Shown here: positions 22,293-34,687 of the stretch, piece by piece
Layout of the letters: every line of letters begins with the position of its first letter
Position numbering within the stretch: the first letter of the stretch is position 1
From: Advenella kashmirensis WT001
Lineage (GTDB): Bacteria > Pseudomonadota > Gammaproteobacteria > Burkholderiales > Burkholderiaceae_B
Direction: 5' to 3'
Assembly (NCBI RefSeq): GCF_000219915.2
Contig: NC_017964.1
Coordinates: 3,534,001 to 3,598,000 of the forward strand
Length of the DNA: 64,000 nt
Notes under the pieces: model-generated
The model's database searches: none
What the model saw: the letters and a program-made list of their open reading frames with translations, nothing else
What the model was told of the DNA's origin: nothing
Made by a program: the position numbers and the translations under genes

Positions 22293-22323
22293 TTGACATC
22301 AAGTTAACTTCAGGTTTTATGAT
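22293..22323 (+). promoter_or_regulatory. Promoter with SoxR-box-like operator
   Basis: A -35 element TTGACA (22293-22298) and a -10 element TATGAT (22318-22323) are separated by 19 bases, the over-long spacing used by MerR-family activators. The spacer holds CATCAAGTTAACTTCAGG, which differs at two positions from the E. coli soxS operator CCTCAAGTTAACTTGAGG as I remember it. The promoter points at the MFS gene 30 bases downstream. This strongly suggests SoxR control; no soxR gene is in the window. Confidence 0.8.
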
Positions 22324-22352
22324 GACGCCATACTCTGTCAAACTAGGTAGTC

Positions 22353-23729
22353 ATGACCACCGATACGCCACCAACGTCACCCGCCGGGCAACACGCCAAT
22401 AAGCCGCGAAAGTCACATCAACCGGGCCTCGAAGTCGCAGCCTCGCAAGCTGCAGCCGGCAAGACTCACGGCGCCGACCACAGCCTGATGCCGCCCGCCG
22501 ATGATGTGGCCCAAACGCGCACATTACCGGCGCCGGTGTTCAGTGCACGCCGACTGGCGGCACGCAAGCTGGTACTGCTGCTGGTGGCCACCCTTACCAT
22601 TATGGCCGGCATTATTATTGCCCCGTCTCTGCCTGCCATTGCAACCCGTTTTGCCGACAGTGAACATATCGCCCTGCTCAGCCGCATGGTGCTCACTCTG
22701 CCTTCTCTGTTTGTCGCCCTGTCGGCGCCGCTTGCCGGCATGCTGGCAGACCGGTTCGGGCGCAAGGGGCTGCTGGTCATGGCCATTGCATTGTATGGCG
22801 TCTCTGGCGCCTCGGGCCTGATTGCCGACAGCCTGACCGCCCTGCTGGTCGGGCGTGCCGTACTGGGCGTGGCCATCGGCGCCATCATTACTCTGAGTAC
22901 TGCGCTGATCGGTGATTATTTTACCGGCGCAGAGCGGGAAAGATACCTGGGCTTGCAGCAAGCCTTCGTGCAACTGGGTGGCGTGGTGTTTGTCATGTCC
23001 GGCGGACTGCTGGCCGAAGTGCACTGGCGTATGCCATTTGTCATTTATGGCGCCGCGCTGGTATTGATTCCTGCCGTTATGTATTGTCTGACAGAACCAC
23101 AACGCCCGCGCGCCCTGCATTCAGCAACAAAACTTACCGATGCGCCAGTAAATTGGCTGGTGGTGGGAACCGTCTGCCTGCTGGCTTTTTTGATCAATGT
23201 TTCTTTTTATACCGTCCCGTCGCAATTGCAGTTTCATATGCAAGCGTTGAACATTTATAACGCCAGCGGCTTTGGCATGGTGCTGGGCGCCTTCAATCTG
23301 GCTGGCGGGATGGCGGCCCTGTGCTTTGGCGCGCTTAAGCGCCGCCTGGATACAACGCTGATTTTTCTGCTGGGCTTCAGTCTGATGGCAGCGGGGTTCG
23401 GCCTGCTCTCGGCCGCATCACACTTTGGGGCGCTGGTGCTGGCCAACGCCATCCTGGGCGCGGGCCTGGGCATTGCCATGCCAAATGTCATGTCCACCGC
23501 CATCGCCCATTCCGCGCCCGCGCTGCGGGGCCGGATTGCCGGCATGGCCGCAACCTCCATCTTTATCGGCCAGTTCATCTCGCCATTCGTGAGCCAGTAC
23601 TGGGTCGCCGTGGTGGGCTACGCAGACATGTTCCGCAATGTCGGCCTGATCATGGCAACCCTGGCCGTACTCTCCCTGCTGCCTGCCCTGCGCAATGGCT
23701 GGATCACGCTGATCGGGCAGAAAACATAA
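22353..23729 (+). CDS. MFS transporter, probably SoxR-regulated drug efflux
   Basis: 458 residues with a polar N-terminal extension of about 65 residues and 12 predicted transmembrane helices. The family motif A is visible as GMLADRFGRKG between helices 2 and 3, and helix 5 has the antiporter-like GGVVFVMSGGLLAE. With the SoxR-type promoter, the role is likely export of redox-cycling compounds; a SoxR-regulated MFS transporter is known in Pseudomonas aeruginosa. The LysR gene is divergent and could also act here. Confidence 0.88.
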   Translation: MTTDTPPTSPAGQHANKPRKSHQPGLEVAASQAAAGKTHGADHSLMPPADDVAQTRTLPAPVFSARRLAARKLVLLLVATLTIMAGIIIAPSLPAIATRFADSEHIALLSRMVLTLPSLFVALSAPLAGMLADRFGRKGLLVMAIALYGVSGASGLIADSLTALLVGRAVLGVAIGAIITLSTALIGDYFTGAERERYLGLQQAFVQLGGVVFVMSGGLLAEVHWRMPFVIYGAALVLIPAVMYCLTEPQRPRALHSATKLTDAPVNWLVVGTVCLLAFLINVSFYTVPSQLQFHMQALNIYNASGFGMVLGAFNLAGGMAALCFGALKRRLDTTLIFLLGFSLMAAGFGLLSAASHFGALVLANAILGAGLGIAMPNVMSTAIAHSAPALRGRIAGMAATSIFIGQFISPFVSQYWVAVVGYADMFRNVGLIMATLAVLSLLPALRNGWITLIGQKT

Positions 23730-23787
23730 GCACGGGCACGGCGCCCCTACAAATTTTCGCGAGACATTTGGCATATTGAGAGTACAA

Positions 23788-23811
23788 TTTAAGTCTTATA
23801 TAAGACTTAAA
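23788..23811. promoter_or_regulatory. Perfect 24-bp palindrome upstream of chromate transporter
   Basis: Half-site TTTAAGTCTTAT followed directly by its exact reverse complement ATAAGACTTAAA, ending 30 bases before the chromate transporter start. The position suggests an operator for a dimeric repressor. No chrB-like regulator is adjacent. Confidence 0.65.
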
Positions 23812-23841
23812 CTCCTGGTACCTTATTTGGTCCCCTATTTT

Positions 23842-24434
23842 ATGGCCCAGACTCCTTCGATCGCGCCCCAGCCTGCCCCCGCCACTGCCGTTGCCACCCT
23901 GCCCGAGCTGTTTCGTGGCTTTGCCAAAATCGGCCTGCTGGGCTTTGGCGGTGTCGGGCCGATTGCCCGGCATGTGATTGTGCGCGAGCAGCGCTGGCTG
24001 AGCGAAAAAGACTATGCCACGCTGCTGGGTATCGGCAAGGTCCTACCGGGTGCCAATACGGTCAACGTAGCCGTCATGCTGGGCGACCGTTACCAGGGCA
24101 TCAAAGGCTCTGCGGTGGCTGTGGCCGGCCTGCTGGTGCTGCCGATTCTGGTCTTGATCGTGCTGGCCATTCTGTACCAGTTCCTGGATCAGAACCCCTA
24201 TTTCAATGCCGCCCTGCAAGGCTCAGCCTGCGCCGCTGCCGGCATGGTCATTGGCACAGGCTGAAAATGGCCAGCAAAATCACCCTGCGCGCCCATCATA
24301 TCTTGGCCGGCATCGTTACGATTGCACTTGTGGTCCTGCTGAAGTTTTCCCTGTTGCAGGTGGTCGGCCTGATGATGCCGCTGGCTATTTTTGCCAACTT
24401 CATCATCGCCCGCCGCCAGGGGCACCAGCCATGA
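23842..24434 (+). CDS. Chromate transporter ChrA-type, N-terminal half protein (frameshifted)
   Basis: One half of a two-gene CHR transporter. Landmarks are FRGFAKIGLLGFGGVGPIARH and GIGKVLPGANTVNVAVMLGDR, close to the FxxxGxxxFGG and PGP signatures. One base is missing near 24261; in the restored frame the protein continues (KMASKITLRAHH, then a helix) to TGA 24432-24434, overlapping the ATG of the second half by four bases. ATG 23842 is chosen over the longer frame because it begins just before the first conserved domain. Chromate or sulfate as substrate is inferred from the family. Confidence 0.85.
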
Positions 24435-24964
24435 CCGTGCTGCTTGAACTGTTTCTGACCTTCAGTCGCATTTCCCTCATTGCCATCGGCGGGGCCAACG
24501 CCGCCATTCCGGAAATCCGCCACGCGGTAGTCGATATTCACCAATGGATGAACTCCGACACTTTTACCCATCTGTTTGCCGTCGCGCAATCGGCACCCGG
24601 CCCCAATGTGCTTATTGCAAGCATCATCGGCTGGCATGTGGCCGGTATTGCCGGGCTGCTGGTAGCCACCATTGCCATGGTGTTGCCGGCATCGGTGCTG
24701 GCCTTTGCCATTGGCCGGGTGATCAGCCACTTTACCCACCGGCGGGAATACAAACTGGTGCAGGACGCCGTGGTACCGGTAGCCATCGGGCTGATTATTG
24801 CAAGTGGCATTGAGCTGTCGCTGTACTCGGCCTTTGACGTGCTCACCTGGGGCATGGTCCTGGGCACGCTGGTCTTTGTCTATTTCACCGAAGCCAACCC
24901 CATGTGGGCGCTGCTGGTGTGCGCCATTGGCGGGGTGGTGGCCTATCAGGCCGGTGTGCTCTGA
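24431..24964 (+). CDS. Chromate transporter ChrA-type, second half protein
   Basis: 177 residues forming the second CHR domain: LFLTFSRISLIAIGGANAAI near the start and the AQSAPGPNVLIASIIGWHVAG signature. Short-chain CHR pairs act as antiparallel heterodimers. It overlaps the first half by ATGA, so translation is coupled. Intact. Confidence 0.88.
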   Translation: MTVLLELFLTFSRISLIAIGGANAAIPEIRHAVVDIHQWMNSDTFTHLFAVAQSAPGPNVLIASIIGWHVAGIAGLLVATIAMVLPASVLAFAIGRVISHFTHRREYKLVQDAVVPVAIGLIIASGIELSLYSAFDVLTWGMVLGTLVFVYFTEANPMWALLVCAIGGVVAYQAGVL

Positions 24965-25154
24965 GAGCGATCGGCCGCTGCCATATATACACCCAATATA
25001 TACCCCGTTGTGCGCCCTAATGCCTGGACCGGCAGCGCCAGCGGCGGGGCGGCGCAATCATCATTGCGCGCCCATTGCCGCAAAACCCCGGTCCACCGCA
25101 ATATTCGTCTAAAATCACTCTTTTCCCCCCTTTTTTGTACTTACATTGCATCTT

Positions 25155-27255
25155 ATGTCCCGCACGATTTTTGTTACCACGGCTCTCCCCTACGCTAACG
25201 GTTCGTTCCACATTGGCCACATCATGGAGTATATCCAGGCTGACATCTGGGTACGAAGCATGCGAATGGCCGGCCACACGGTGCATTTTGTCGGCGCAGA
25301 CGACGCCCACGGGGCGCCTATCATGCTCAAGGCAGAAAAGGAAGGCATCACGCCGCAGGAACTGGTGGCCCGCTATGCGCAGGAGCGCCCGCGCTATCTG
25401 AACGGCTTTCATATCAAGTTCGATCACTGGCACAGCACAGACAGCCAGGAAAACATCGAACTGTCCCAGGCCATCTATCGCCAGCTCAAGGCTGCCGGTT
25501 TCATCAGCACCAAGACCATCGAACAGTTCTATGATCCGGTCAAAAGCATGTTCCTGCCCGACCGCTACATCAAGGGCGAGTGCCCCAAATGCCATGCACC
25601 GGATCAGTACGGAGATTCCTGTGAAGTGTGCGGCGCGGTGTATGCGCCTACCGATCTGATCAACCCCTACTCCACGCTCACCAACGCGACACCGGTCCTG
25701 AAATCGTCTGAACACTTTTTCTTTAATCTGTCCGATCAGCGCTGCGTGGAATTTCTGCAGGAATGGACCACCGGCAGCAACAGCCAGGGCAACAAGCGCC
25801 TGCAAGCGGAAGTGCTGGCCAAGACCCGCGAGTGGCTGGGCAATGACGAAGGCAAAGAAAGCAATCTGAACGATTGGGATATCTCGCGCGATGAACCTTA
25901 CTTCGGCATTGAAATTCCCGATGCGCCGGGCAAATACTTCTATGTCTGGCTGGACGCGCCGGTAGGCTATCTGGCGTCGCTCAAATCCTATTGCAAGCTG
26001 CAGGGCATCGACTTTGACGCCTTGCTGGCGCCGGACAGCAGCACTGAACAGGTTCACTTTATCGGCAAGGACATTGTGTATTTCCATGCCCTGTTCTGGC
26101 CGGCCATGCTCAAGTTCTCCGGTCGCAAGGTGCCCGATGCCCTGAATGTGCACGGCTTCATTACCGTAAGCGGCGAGAAGATGTCCAAAAGCCGCGGCAC
26201 CGGTATTTCACCTGTGAAGTACCTGGATATTGGCATGAATGCAGAATGGCTGCGCTACTACATCGCGGCCAAGCTCAATGCGCGGGTTGAAGACATTGAC
26301 TTCAATCCCGATGATTTCATCGCCCGCGTCAACAGTGACCTGATCGGCAAATACATTAATATTGCCAGCCGCGCCGCCACCTTTATCACCCGCCACTTCG
26401 ATGGCAAGCTGGGATACGCCGGTGATGCCCAGGCAATGGCAACTGAATTAGCAACACTGACCGAACAGGTGCGCATTGATTTCGAAAACCGCGAGTACGC
26501 CCGCGCGATCCGCAACCTGATGGCGCATGCCGACAAAATCAACCAGGCATTTGACAGCGCCCAGCCATGGGTGATGGCCAAAGGCATCAGCACCGCAGAC
26601 GAGCAGCAGAAACTGGCCTTGCAGGACGTGTGCTCACGCGCCATTGCCGGCTTCAAGGCCCTGTCTGTAATGCTGGCGCCAGTGCTGCCTGCGCTGGCCG
26701 AGCGTATTGCAACCGAATTGTTCGGCATGAAACGCAGCTTTGCCTGGAGCGACGCAGCAGAACTGCCCGACCATATTGCGCCGTTCAAACACCTCATGCA
26801 GCGCGTTGAACCGGCCATGCTCGATACCCTGATCGAACCCGATGCACCGGCAGCCGAGGCCGATGTGGTGGCCGCTGCCGTTGCCGCGGCGCTGCCCGGC
26901 GGCGAAGCCATTGCAGATGTAATTACGATTGATGATTTTGTAAAAATAGATTTGCGAATTGCAAAAATTGTTAATTGCGAACATGTGGAAGGTTCCAGCA
27001 AGCTGTTGCGCCTTACACTGGATGTGGGCGAAGGCAGAACCCGGAATGTGTTTTCTGGAATAAAATCAGCTTATCAGCCCGAGACCCTAATCGGAAAATA
27101 TACGGTAATGGTGGCCAACCTGGCCCCACGTAAGATGAAGTTTGGTGTCTCCGAAGGCATGGTGCTTGCCGCCAGTGATGCTGATGAAAAAGCCAATCCC
27201 GGTATCTATATCCTGGAACCGTGGGAAGCGTCAGCCTGGCATGCGCGTTCGCTAA
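25155..27255 (+). CDS. metG: Methionyl-tRNA synthetase (C-terminal frameshift)
   Basis: Class I synthetase of the long zinc-containing type: [20 protein letters not shown] holds the HIGH motif, the zinc knuckle cysteines are in [20 protein letters not shown], and the KMSKS motif is in [14 protein letters not shown]-terminal tRNA-binding dimerisation domain (KIDLRIAKI) follows. Near 27228-27231 the frame slips by one; the expected end QPGMRVR and TAA lie at 27255, whereas the sequence as given reads on to 27371 into the next gene. Essential gene, so the slip is very likely a sequence error. Confidence 0.95.
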
Positions 27256-27331
27256 CACGCCGGCCCCGTAAAAAGGGCCGCGTGCACAAGCATCATGTTG
27301 TGGTCAACAATAAAACGGGACGTAGAAACAT

Positions 27332-27940
27332 ATGGTTGGAACATGGTGCAGAAGCGGTTTTGGCCGTCTGAAAAAAACCGTCAGGCGCTCACGCCCGCTC
27401 ATGTTTGTGAACGAGCTGATGCACCAGCCCAAATTCACCGGCGCCATCTGTCCCAGCTCTCGCAAGCTGGGGCGTTATATGGCCAAGCACATCCCGCTAA
27501 ACCATGACGGCATCGTCATTGAACTGGGCGGCGGCACCGGCGTTATCACACAAGCAATACTGGATCATGGCGTTCCGGCCGACAAGCTGATCGTCATAGA
27601 GTTTTCCAACGTCTTTGCGCAGCACCTGCAGCGGCGCTTTCCGCATCTGACCATCATCAACGGCAATGCCGCCGATCTGGATGCCCTGCTGCCGCCCGGC
27701 GTACGCATCAATGCCATCGTCTCCAGCCTGCCGCTCATTTCCCTGCCGCCCGAAGTGCGCAGCCGGATTCTGCACCATTGGCAAACCCTGCTCAAGGATG
27801 ACGGTCGCGCCATCCAGTTCACCTACAATCTGCGTCAGACGCAATGGCAGTCATCCCTGAAGGCCTGTCATTACAGTAGTGAAATTGTGTGGACCAATGT
27901 GCCGCCGGCCCGGGTCATGACATTCCGCTTCGCAGCCTGA
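27332..27940 (+). CDS. SAM-dependent methyltransferase, phospholipid N-methyltransferase-like
   Basis: Class I methyltransferase of about 200 residues related to PmtA and rRNA adenine dimethylases. After a basic leader comes [19 protein letters not shown], then the SAM motif [17 protein letters not shown] and the motif around [15 protein letters not shown]. Such proteins methylate phosphatidylethanolamine or remain uncharacterised. It lies just after metG. Confidence 0.75.
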   Translation: MVGTWCRSGFGRLKKTVRRSRPLMFVNELMHQPKFTGAICPSSRKLGRYMAKHIPLNHDGIVIELGGGTGVITQAILDHGVPADKLIVIEFSNVFAQHLQRRFPHLTIINGNAADLDALLPPGVRINAIVSSLPLISLPPEVRSRILHHWQTLLKDDGRAIQFTYNLRQTQWQSSLKACHYSSEIVWTNVPPARVMTFRFAA

Positions 27941-28081
27941 GCAGCCCGCCCCCGCTGGGCGAATGCACTACAATGCAGGTTCCGTTGTACGAGCGACGCT
28001 CCGCCTTTCAGGCCCCGCAAGGCCTGATGGGTGCACGCCCGCACAAAAAGCCAGACTTTGTACGCCCTTGCCCTCTTGACC

Positions 28082-29856
<1,775 letters not shown>

Positions 29857-29916
29857 CATCAGCCAGAAAATGGCGTCTCGTTAAAAACGGATCGCCGGCA
29901 TAACCGGTTGGCCAAA

Positions 29917-29951
29917 GCAAAAAGCTGCGACAGCAATGCGCGGCTTTTTGC
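29917..29951 (+). terminator. Probable terminator hairpin after pip
   Basis: Perfect 9-bp arms GCAAAAAGC and GCTTTTTGC. The T run lies inside the 3' arm and the tail is short, so it may be bidirectional or weak. Confidence 0.6.
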
Positions 29952-30248
29952 ATTAGATGCGCGTCAACAATCTACAAATCGTCTACAAACATTCTCTAAA
30001 CAGTCTGCAAACAGCTCCCAACCACGCAATTTTCCCAAAAAAAATCGGCTTGCCTGTCTGCTTATGGTTTGCACAGGTATTACGCGACGTTGGCCGATAT
30101 TGCGTAGCGATTAGCGCGATCTAACATTTGTTAACTTTCAGGGACTTCCGTTTGTCATGTATTCCATGAATAATAGCGCTACGCACTAACCGTGCTATAT
30201 TGAAGTTGAAGTTGCAGTTGTCATTTACGATAACAAGGAGTCATAACA

Positions 30249-30683
30249 ATGGGTATTCTCAGTTTTATTAAAGAAGTCGGCGAGAAAGTATTTGGTGGTA
30301 GCGAAGCGCAAGCGGCAACCCCCGATGATCTCAAAAAGGAACTGGCCAAGCACGGCCTGAATGCTGATGGTCTGGATATCGCCGTTGATGGTGACAAGGT
30401 CACAGTGAAAGGCAATGCCGCCACCACTGCCGACGCAGAAAAAATTGCAATTGCAATTGGCAATACACAAGGTGTGGCTTCTGTAGACAACCAGCTGTCT
30501 GCTGCGACAACAGAAGAAGAATCCAATTTCTACACCGTCAAATCCGGTGATACGCTGTCCAAAATCTCCAAAGACCAGTATGGCGATGCCAACCAGTACC
30601 AGAAAATCTTTGAAGCCAACCGTCCAATGCTGAGCCACCCGGATAAAATCTATCCAGGCCAGGTTCTGCGCATTCCCAAGTAA
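30249..30683 (+). CDS. kbp: BON-LysM protein, K+-binding protein Kbp (YgaU) family
   Basis: 144 residues without signal peptide: a BON domain (residues 25-90, GLDIAVDGDKVTVKGNA) joined to a C-terminal LysM domain (FYTVKSGDTLSKISKDQYGD, ending PGQVLRIPK). This architecture matches E. coli Kbp, a cytoplasmic potassium sensor needed for growth at high K+. Strong AAGGAG site at the start. It has its own promoter region of about 300 bases with no other gene. Confidence 0.92.
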   Translation: MGILSFIKEVGEKVFGGSEAQAATPDDLKKELAKHGLNADGLDIAVDGDKVTVKGNAATTADAEKIAIAIGNTQGVASVDNQLSAATTEEESNFYTVKSGDTLSKISKDQYGDANQYQKIFEANRPMLSHPDKIYPGQVLRIPK

Positions 30684-31397
30684 TTTCTACACTGTAGCCA
30701 CGGGAAGCTGCACTGGCGCCATTTTGGTGTCCAGGGGTGGAACGAACCAATCGCTCCATCGCAGCCACCCGGCCAAGGGTCTGCGTGTCAGCGGCAGCAG
30801 CATCGCCTGACTGACACGCATCACAGACCACCTCTTCTCCCAGCCTCATCAAAAACAACAGCCTTGCGCAAACGCCGTCGCGTGATTCGCATGCACGTTC
30901 CTGCCTGATTCTTCCAGCATGACACTTCAGTGACGGTTGCTTTTTGCCCCAACGCCATGCTCGAAGTTGTGCTTCCCACACACCTTCTTCAGAACCGCTC
31001 TTTTAATTCAGCTTCGCTCAGCATAAATCTGGCCACTAGGTATAATGCTTGCTTGAGGGTCCTAGCAGAAACCGTCAACGATAACGTCTGCACGCAGGGG
31101 AGCATCGAGCACAATGAAAACATCTTTCCGAATTGATCCTGGCAGCCTGCCCATTGCCGGCAAAAACCTGCCCCGGAAAATAATGCCGTCGCGGCTTCCC
31201 CACGGGAACCGCCAGTCCCCCTGACGCCCGCACAAAAAAAACCATAAGGGAAGCAAACGCGGACATCCACGTATCAGGATCGCACACGGGCGCAACCCAT
31301 GCAGTTGAACAGCCAACGCAGGCAGGACCTCGCCTGTCTGCCAATGATTTCTTTAGAAGACCGTATCGGGCCGGCGTGCCCTGCGAAGGAGTAAACA
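30684..31397. other. Intergenic stretch without recognised gene
   Basis: About 710 bases between kbp and the BCCT transporter. Short frames exist on both strands but none has family features or a convincing start. It presumably carries the transporter promoter; near 31319-31342 GGCAGG and CCTGTCTGCC could form a small hairpin in the leader. Confidence 0.5.
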
Positions 31398-33628
31398 ATG
31401 TCAATCAAGCCACCCAACGATGAAGGCCGGCCGGATCAGCCAGCCGAGCAGGCGTCGCCAGCCATGGGCACAACGCCGCCGGTGCCGATAGAGCGCAGCA
31501 AGTTTGGCGGCACGCCACGCCGCCATGAACGCGCGTTCGACGATGATGCGCCGGTGTCGCGCAGCGACCTGAGCAAGGGCCGCAAGATGTGCTTGAGGCC
31601 CCCACGGCCCGCATCAACTGGCGCGTGCTGCTGACCTCTTCAATCGTGATTATCGCATTCTCGATATGGGCCATTCTTGGTCCCGATGATGCGCGCACCT
31701 CCATGAAAATTGCCGTGGACTGGATCGCAATCAATCTGGGCTGGTATTACGTGCTGACCATGACGCTGGTGATCGGCTTTGTGCTGTGGGTGGCCTTCTC
31801 CAAGGAAGGCAACGTGCGCCTGGGGCCCGATCAATCACGACCGCAATACAAATTGTCCACCTGGGTGGCCATGCTGTTTGCCGCCGGCGTAGGCATCGAC
31901 ATGCTCTTTTTCTCGGTCACCGGCCCGATCGTGCAGTACCTGCACCCGCCTTCAGGCACCGGCGGCTCGGCCGAAGCCTTGCAGGATGCGGTGGTCTGGA
32001 CGATGTTTCACTATGGTGTTGCCGGCTGGTCCATGTATGCCCTGCTGGGCATGGCCATGGGCTATTTCGCCTATCGCTGGGGCATGCCGCTATCGATTCG
32101 TGCGGCGCTCTATCCCTTGCTGGGCAAACGCGTGCGTGGCTCGCTGGGGGACGGCATCAGCATCATCGCACTGGTGGGAACCGTCTTTGGGGTTGCCACC
32201 TCCATGGGTATCGGTGTCGTGCTGCTCAGTGTCGGCTTTTCCCTGCTTTTCGGGCTGGAACAGGGCCTCTCGCTGCAAATTGCACTTGTCATAGGCGCGG
32301 TGGTCCTGACCGTGCTGGCCACCACCTCTGGTGTTGATCGCGGCATTCGCTGGATTTCCGAGCTCAACCTGTGGAGCGCGGTGGCGATGATGGTCTACAT
32401 TCTGGTTACCGGGCAAACGGCGTTCCTGCTCAACGCGCTTACCGAAAACATCGGCCGGTTCCTGGTCACCTTTCCCGCACGCACGCTGGAGACCTTTGTT
32501 TACGCGCCCGGCGGTTCCGAATGGATGGGCAGCTGGACCCTGTTCTTCTGGGCCTTCTGGCTCGCCTGGGGCCCGTTTGTCGGCGTCTTCCTGGCGCGCA
32601 TTTCGCGCGGCCGCACGCTGCGCGAATTCGTGATTGCTGCGATCACCGCACCGGTGCTGTGAGACTTTTTCATCGTATCCCTGTTCGGCAACTCTGCCAT
32701 GTATCACGTCTTGCAGGGCGACACGGCATTCGCCCAACTGGCGATCGACAGTCCGGAGCGCGGCTGGTATGCGCTGCTGGGCATGTTCCCGGGCGCCATG
32801 TTCCTGACCGGCCTGGCCACGCTTTCGGGCCTGCTGTTTTACCTGACCAGCGCAAACTCGGGCGCCATGGTCATGTCCAACTTTTCCGCCTCCATCCCCG
32901 ACCCCTCGCAGGACGGACCGAAATGGCTGCGCATCTTCTGGGCCGTACTCACCGCCGTGCTGACCGTGGCAATGCTGCTGGCCGGTGGCGTTACCACCAT
33001 GGAGTACGCCACGCTTATTTTCGCGCTGCCGGTCACCATCATCGCTTATCTGGTCATGGCTTCGTTTTATAAGGTGCTGCGCATGGAACGCGCCGAACGC
33101 GAGGGTCAGGTGCTGCGCAAGCCCTCCATGGCGCCCATTGGCGGCTATCTGCCGGAACGCTCATGGAAGCAGCGCCTTGAGCAATTGCACTCGTTTGCAT
33201 CGCAACGACAGGCCATCCAGTTTATTGACCGCACGGTGCGGCCAGCGCTGGACGATGTGGCGGCGGAATTTCGCAACCAGGGCTACGATGCCGTTTGCGA
33301 CACCATCACCAGCGAGCGTGGTGTGGTAGAGCCGCAATTGCGCGTCGCTATGGATCGCTCCCGCGCCTTTCACTATCACGTCGCTCTGGTTGAAGCGCCC
33401 GTGCCCATGTTCAGTGGCCGGATGACGCGCGAGATTGACGTCTACTACCGGCTCGAAGTCTTTACCCAGACTGGTTCGGGCGGCTATGACCTGATGGGCC
33501 TGACCAAACAGCAGGTGATTGACGACGTACTGGAGCGCTTCGAAGCCCACCTGGCCTTTTTGACCTTCTCCAATAATACGGATACCGCATCGGTGCTGAC
33601 TCCGCCGATGCCGGCCAGGGAGAGCTAG
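31398..33628 (+). CDS. BCCT-family transporter (betaine/choline/carnitine), with frameshift and in-frame stop
   Basis: Sodium- or proton-coupled osmolyte transporter of about 740 codons with 12 helices. The central signature is recognisable as FFWAFWLAWGPFVGVFLARISRGR; LDAV-type sequence FVYAPGGSEWMGSWTLFFW precedes it, and a cytoplasmic C-terminal domain (from about 33130) resembles BetT. Two lesions: a one-base loss near 31588 joining the N-terminal tail to the first helix, and a TGA at 32660-32662 in the middle of a helix where a Cys or Trp codon is expected. The N-terminal 60 residues are hydrophilic. Possibly a pseudogene; see findings. Confidence 0.85.
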
Positions 33629-33727
33629 TAGCGCAACACAGGCCGGGCGCACCGCAAGCCATGATATCGCGGCACTGCGCCTGGCCTGTATCGTTGAAGA
33701 CAATGGCCCGCACTGGCGCGGGCCGCC

Positions 33728-34528
33728 TCAGAACAAATGCGCAATCACCGGCAGAATGCCGTCCTTGTGCAGAAAATTCAACAGAATAAAAAACGGCCCG
33801 GCCAGCAGAAAACACAAGGCCTCGCGCACGGTACGCCCCAGCGCCTTCATGGAAATTTCCAGATGTGCCGGGTTATTCCAATAACGCAGCGTGATACCCA
33901 GGCGCGGCACATGCCGTTTGTAATTGCGGTAGGGTTCGCCAAAAATCAACTCCAGCGTCCCTTCTTCCTGCGCAATCACCCAGTTGAACACCAGATAGAT
34001 CAGGCCACCGCTGATGAGCCCGGTAAGCAAAGAACCCGACAGCAGCCCCATGCCGGTTACTCCCATAATGGAAAACACATATAGCGGATTGCGCGTAACT
34101 GAATATGGGCCATGCGTCATCAGCTCAGTGTTCTTGCGACCGTTCAGATAAAGAGAGGACCAGATGCGTCCCAGCGCGCCGCAAAGGATCAGCACCAGGC
34201 CGCTTGCCTGGATCAGGTCATGCATGAGCGTGACATTGCGCCAGGCCGACTCAGTAAACAAAGACAAGGCAATAATCACCAGAGCAGCGGCAAGCAGCAG
34301 CCCACGTCGCTGGCGCTGCACGCGACTTAAGTGCTTAAGCCGGGCATAGACGGCCTGATCGGAAGTGTTTGAGGATGTGGCTGTGGCTGCGGCTTTGCCT
34401 GAACTGTTACGCTTGCCCTGGATGGCAACGTCAAGCGCGGCAGCCGCCCGCGTAGCGCGCGAACCTTGAACCGACGCAGCACCAGCACCGGCAGCAATTG
34501 AACTTTCTGTAAATTCACTCAGAGACAT
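33728..34528 (-). CDS. Isoprenylcysteine carboxyl methyltransferase-like membrane protein
   Basis: 266 residues: an Ala/Ser-rich N-terminal 75 residues, then four or five membrane helices with the ICMT/PEMT signature HGPYSVTRNPLYVFSIMG and the downstream EEGTLELIFGEPYRNYKRHVPRLG. This is the cofactor-binding signature of membrane methyltransferases; the bacterial substrate is unknown. Transcribed convergently with the BCCT gene. Confidence 0.83.
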   Translation of the reverse strand: MSLSEFTESSIAAGAGAASVQGSRATRAAAALDVAIQGKRNSSGKAAATATSSNTSDQAVYARLKHLSRVQRQRRGLLLAAALVIIALSLFTESAWRNVTLMHDLIQASGLVLILCGALGRIWSSLYLNGRKNTELMTHGPYSVTRNPLYVFSIMGVTGMGLLSGSLLTGLISGGLIYLVFNWVIAQEEGTLELIFGEPYRNYKRHVPRLGITLRYWNNPAHLEISMKALGRTVREALCFLLAGPFFILLNFLHKDGILPVIAHLF

Positions 34529-34687
34529 AATGGGTACTCAAAAAAAATGCATCGCGCAAAACCTGCGCGTATGCATCTTTATACCCAGTCGCTTATCAAA
34601 TTATTGTTGAATAATCTGCGGCATCTATTGCCTGGCAATTCAAACCCGTTGCGCACTATTTATTTGTAAAACCCTGGTCAAACATTG

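Noticed and set aside
27228..27371. metG extended by an extra 40 residues as a novel C terminus
   Set aside because: The normal end QPGMRVR-stop is present one frame away, so this is a slip, not an extension.
30930..31136. 68-codon frame between kbp and the BCCT gene
   Set aside because: No ribosome binding site, no family features, ordinary chance length.
32660..32662. TGA in the BCCT gene as selenocysteine
   Set aside because: No SECIS-like hairpin was evident just after it, BCCT transporters are not selenoproteins, and the same gene has another lesion.
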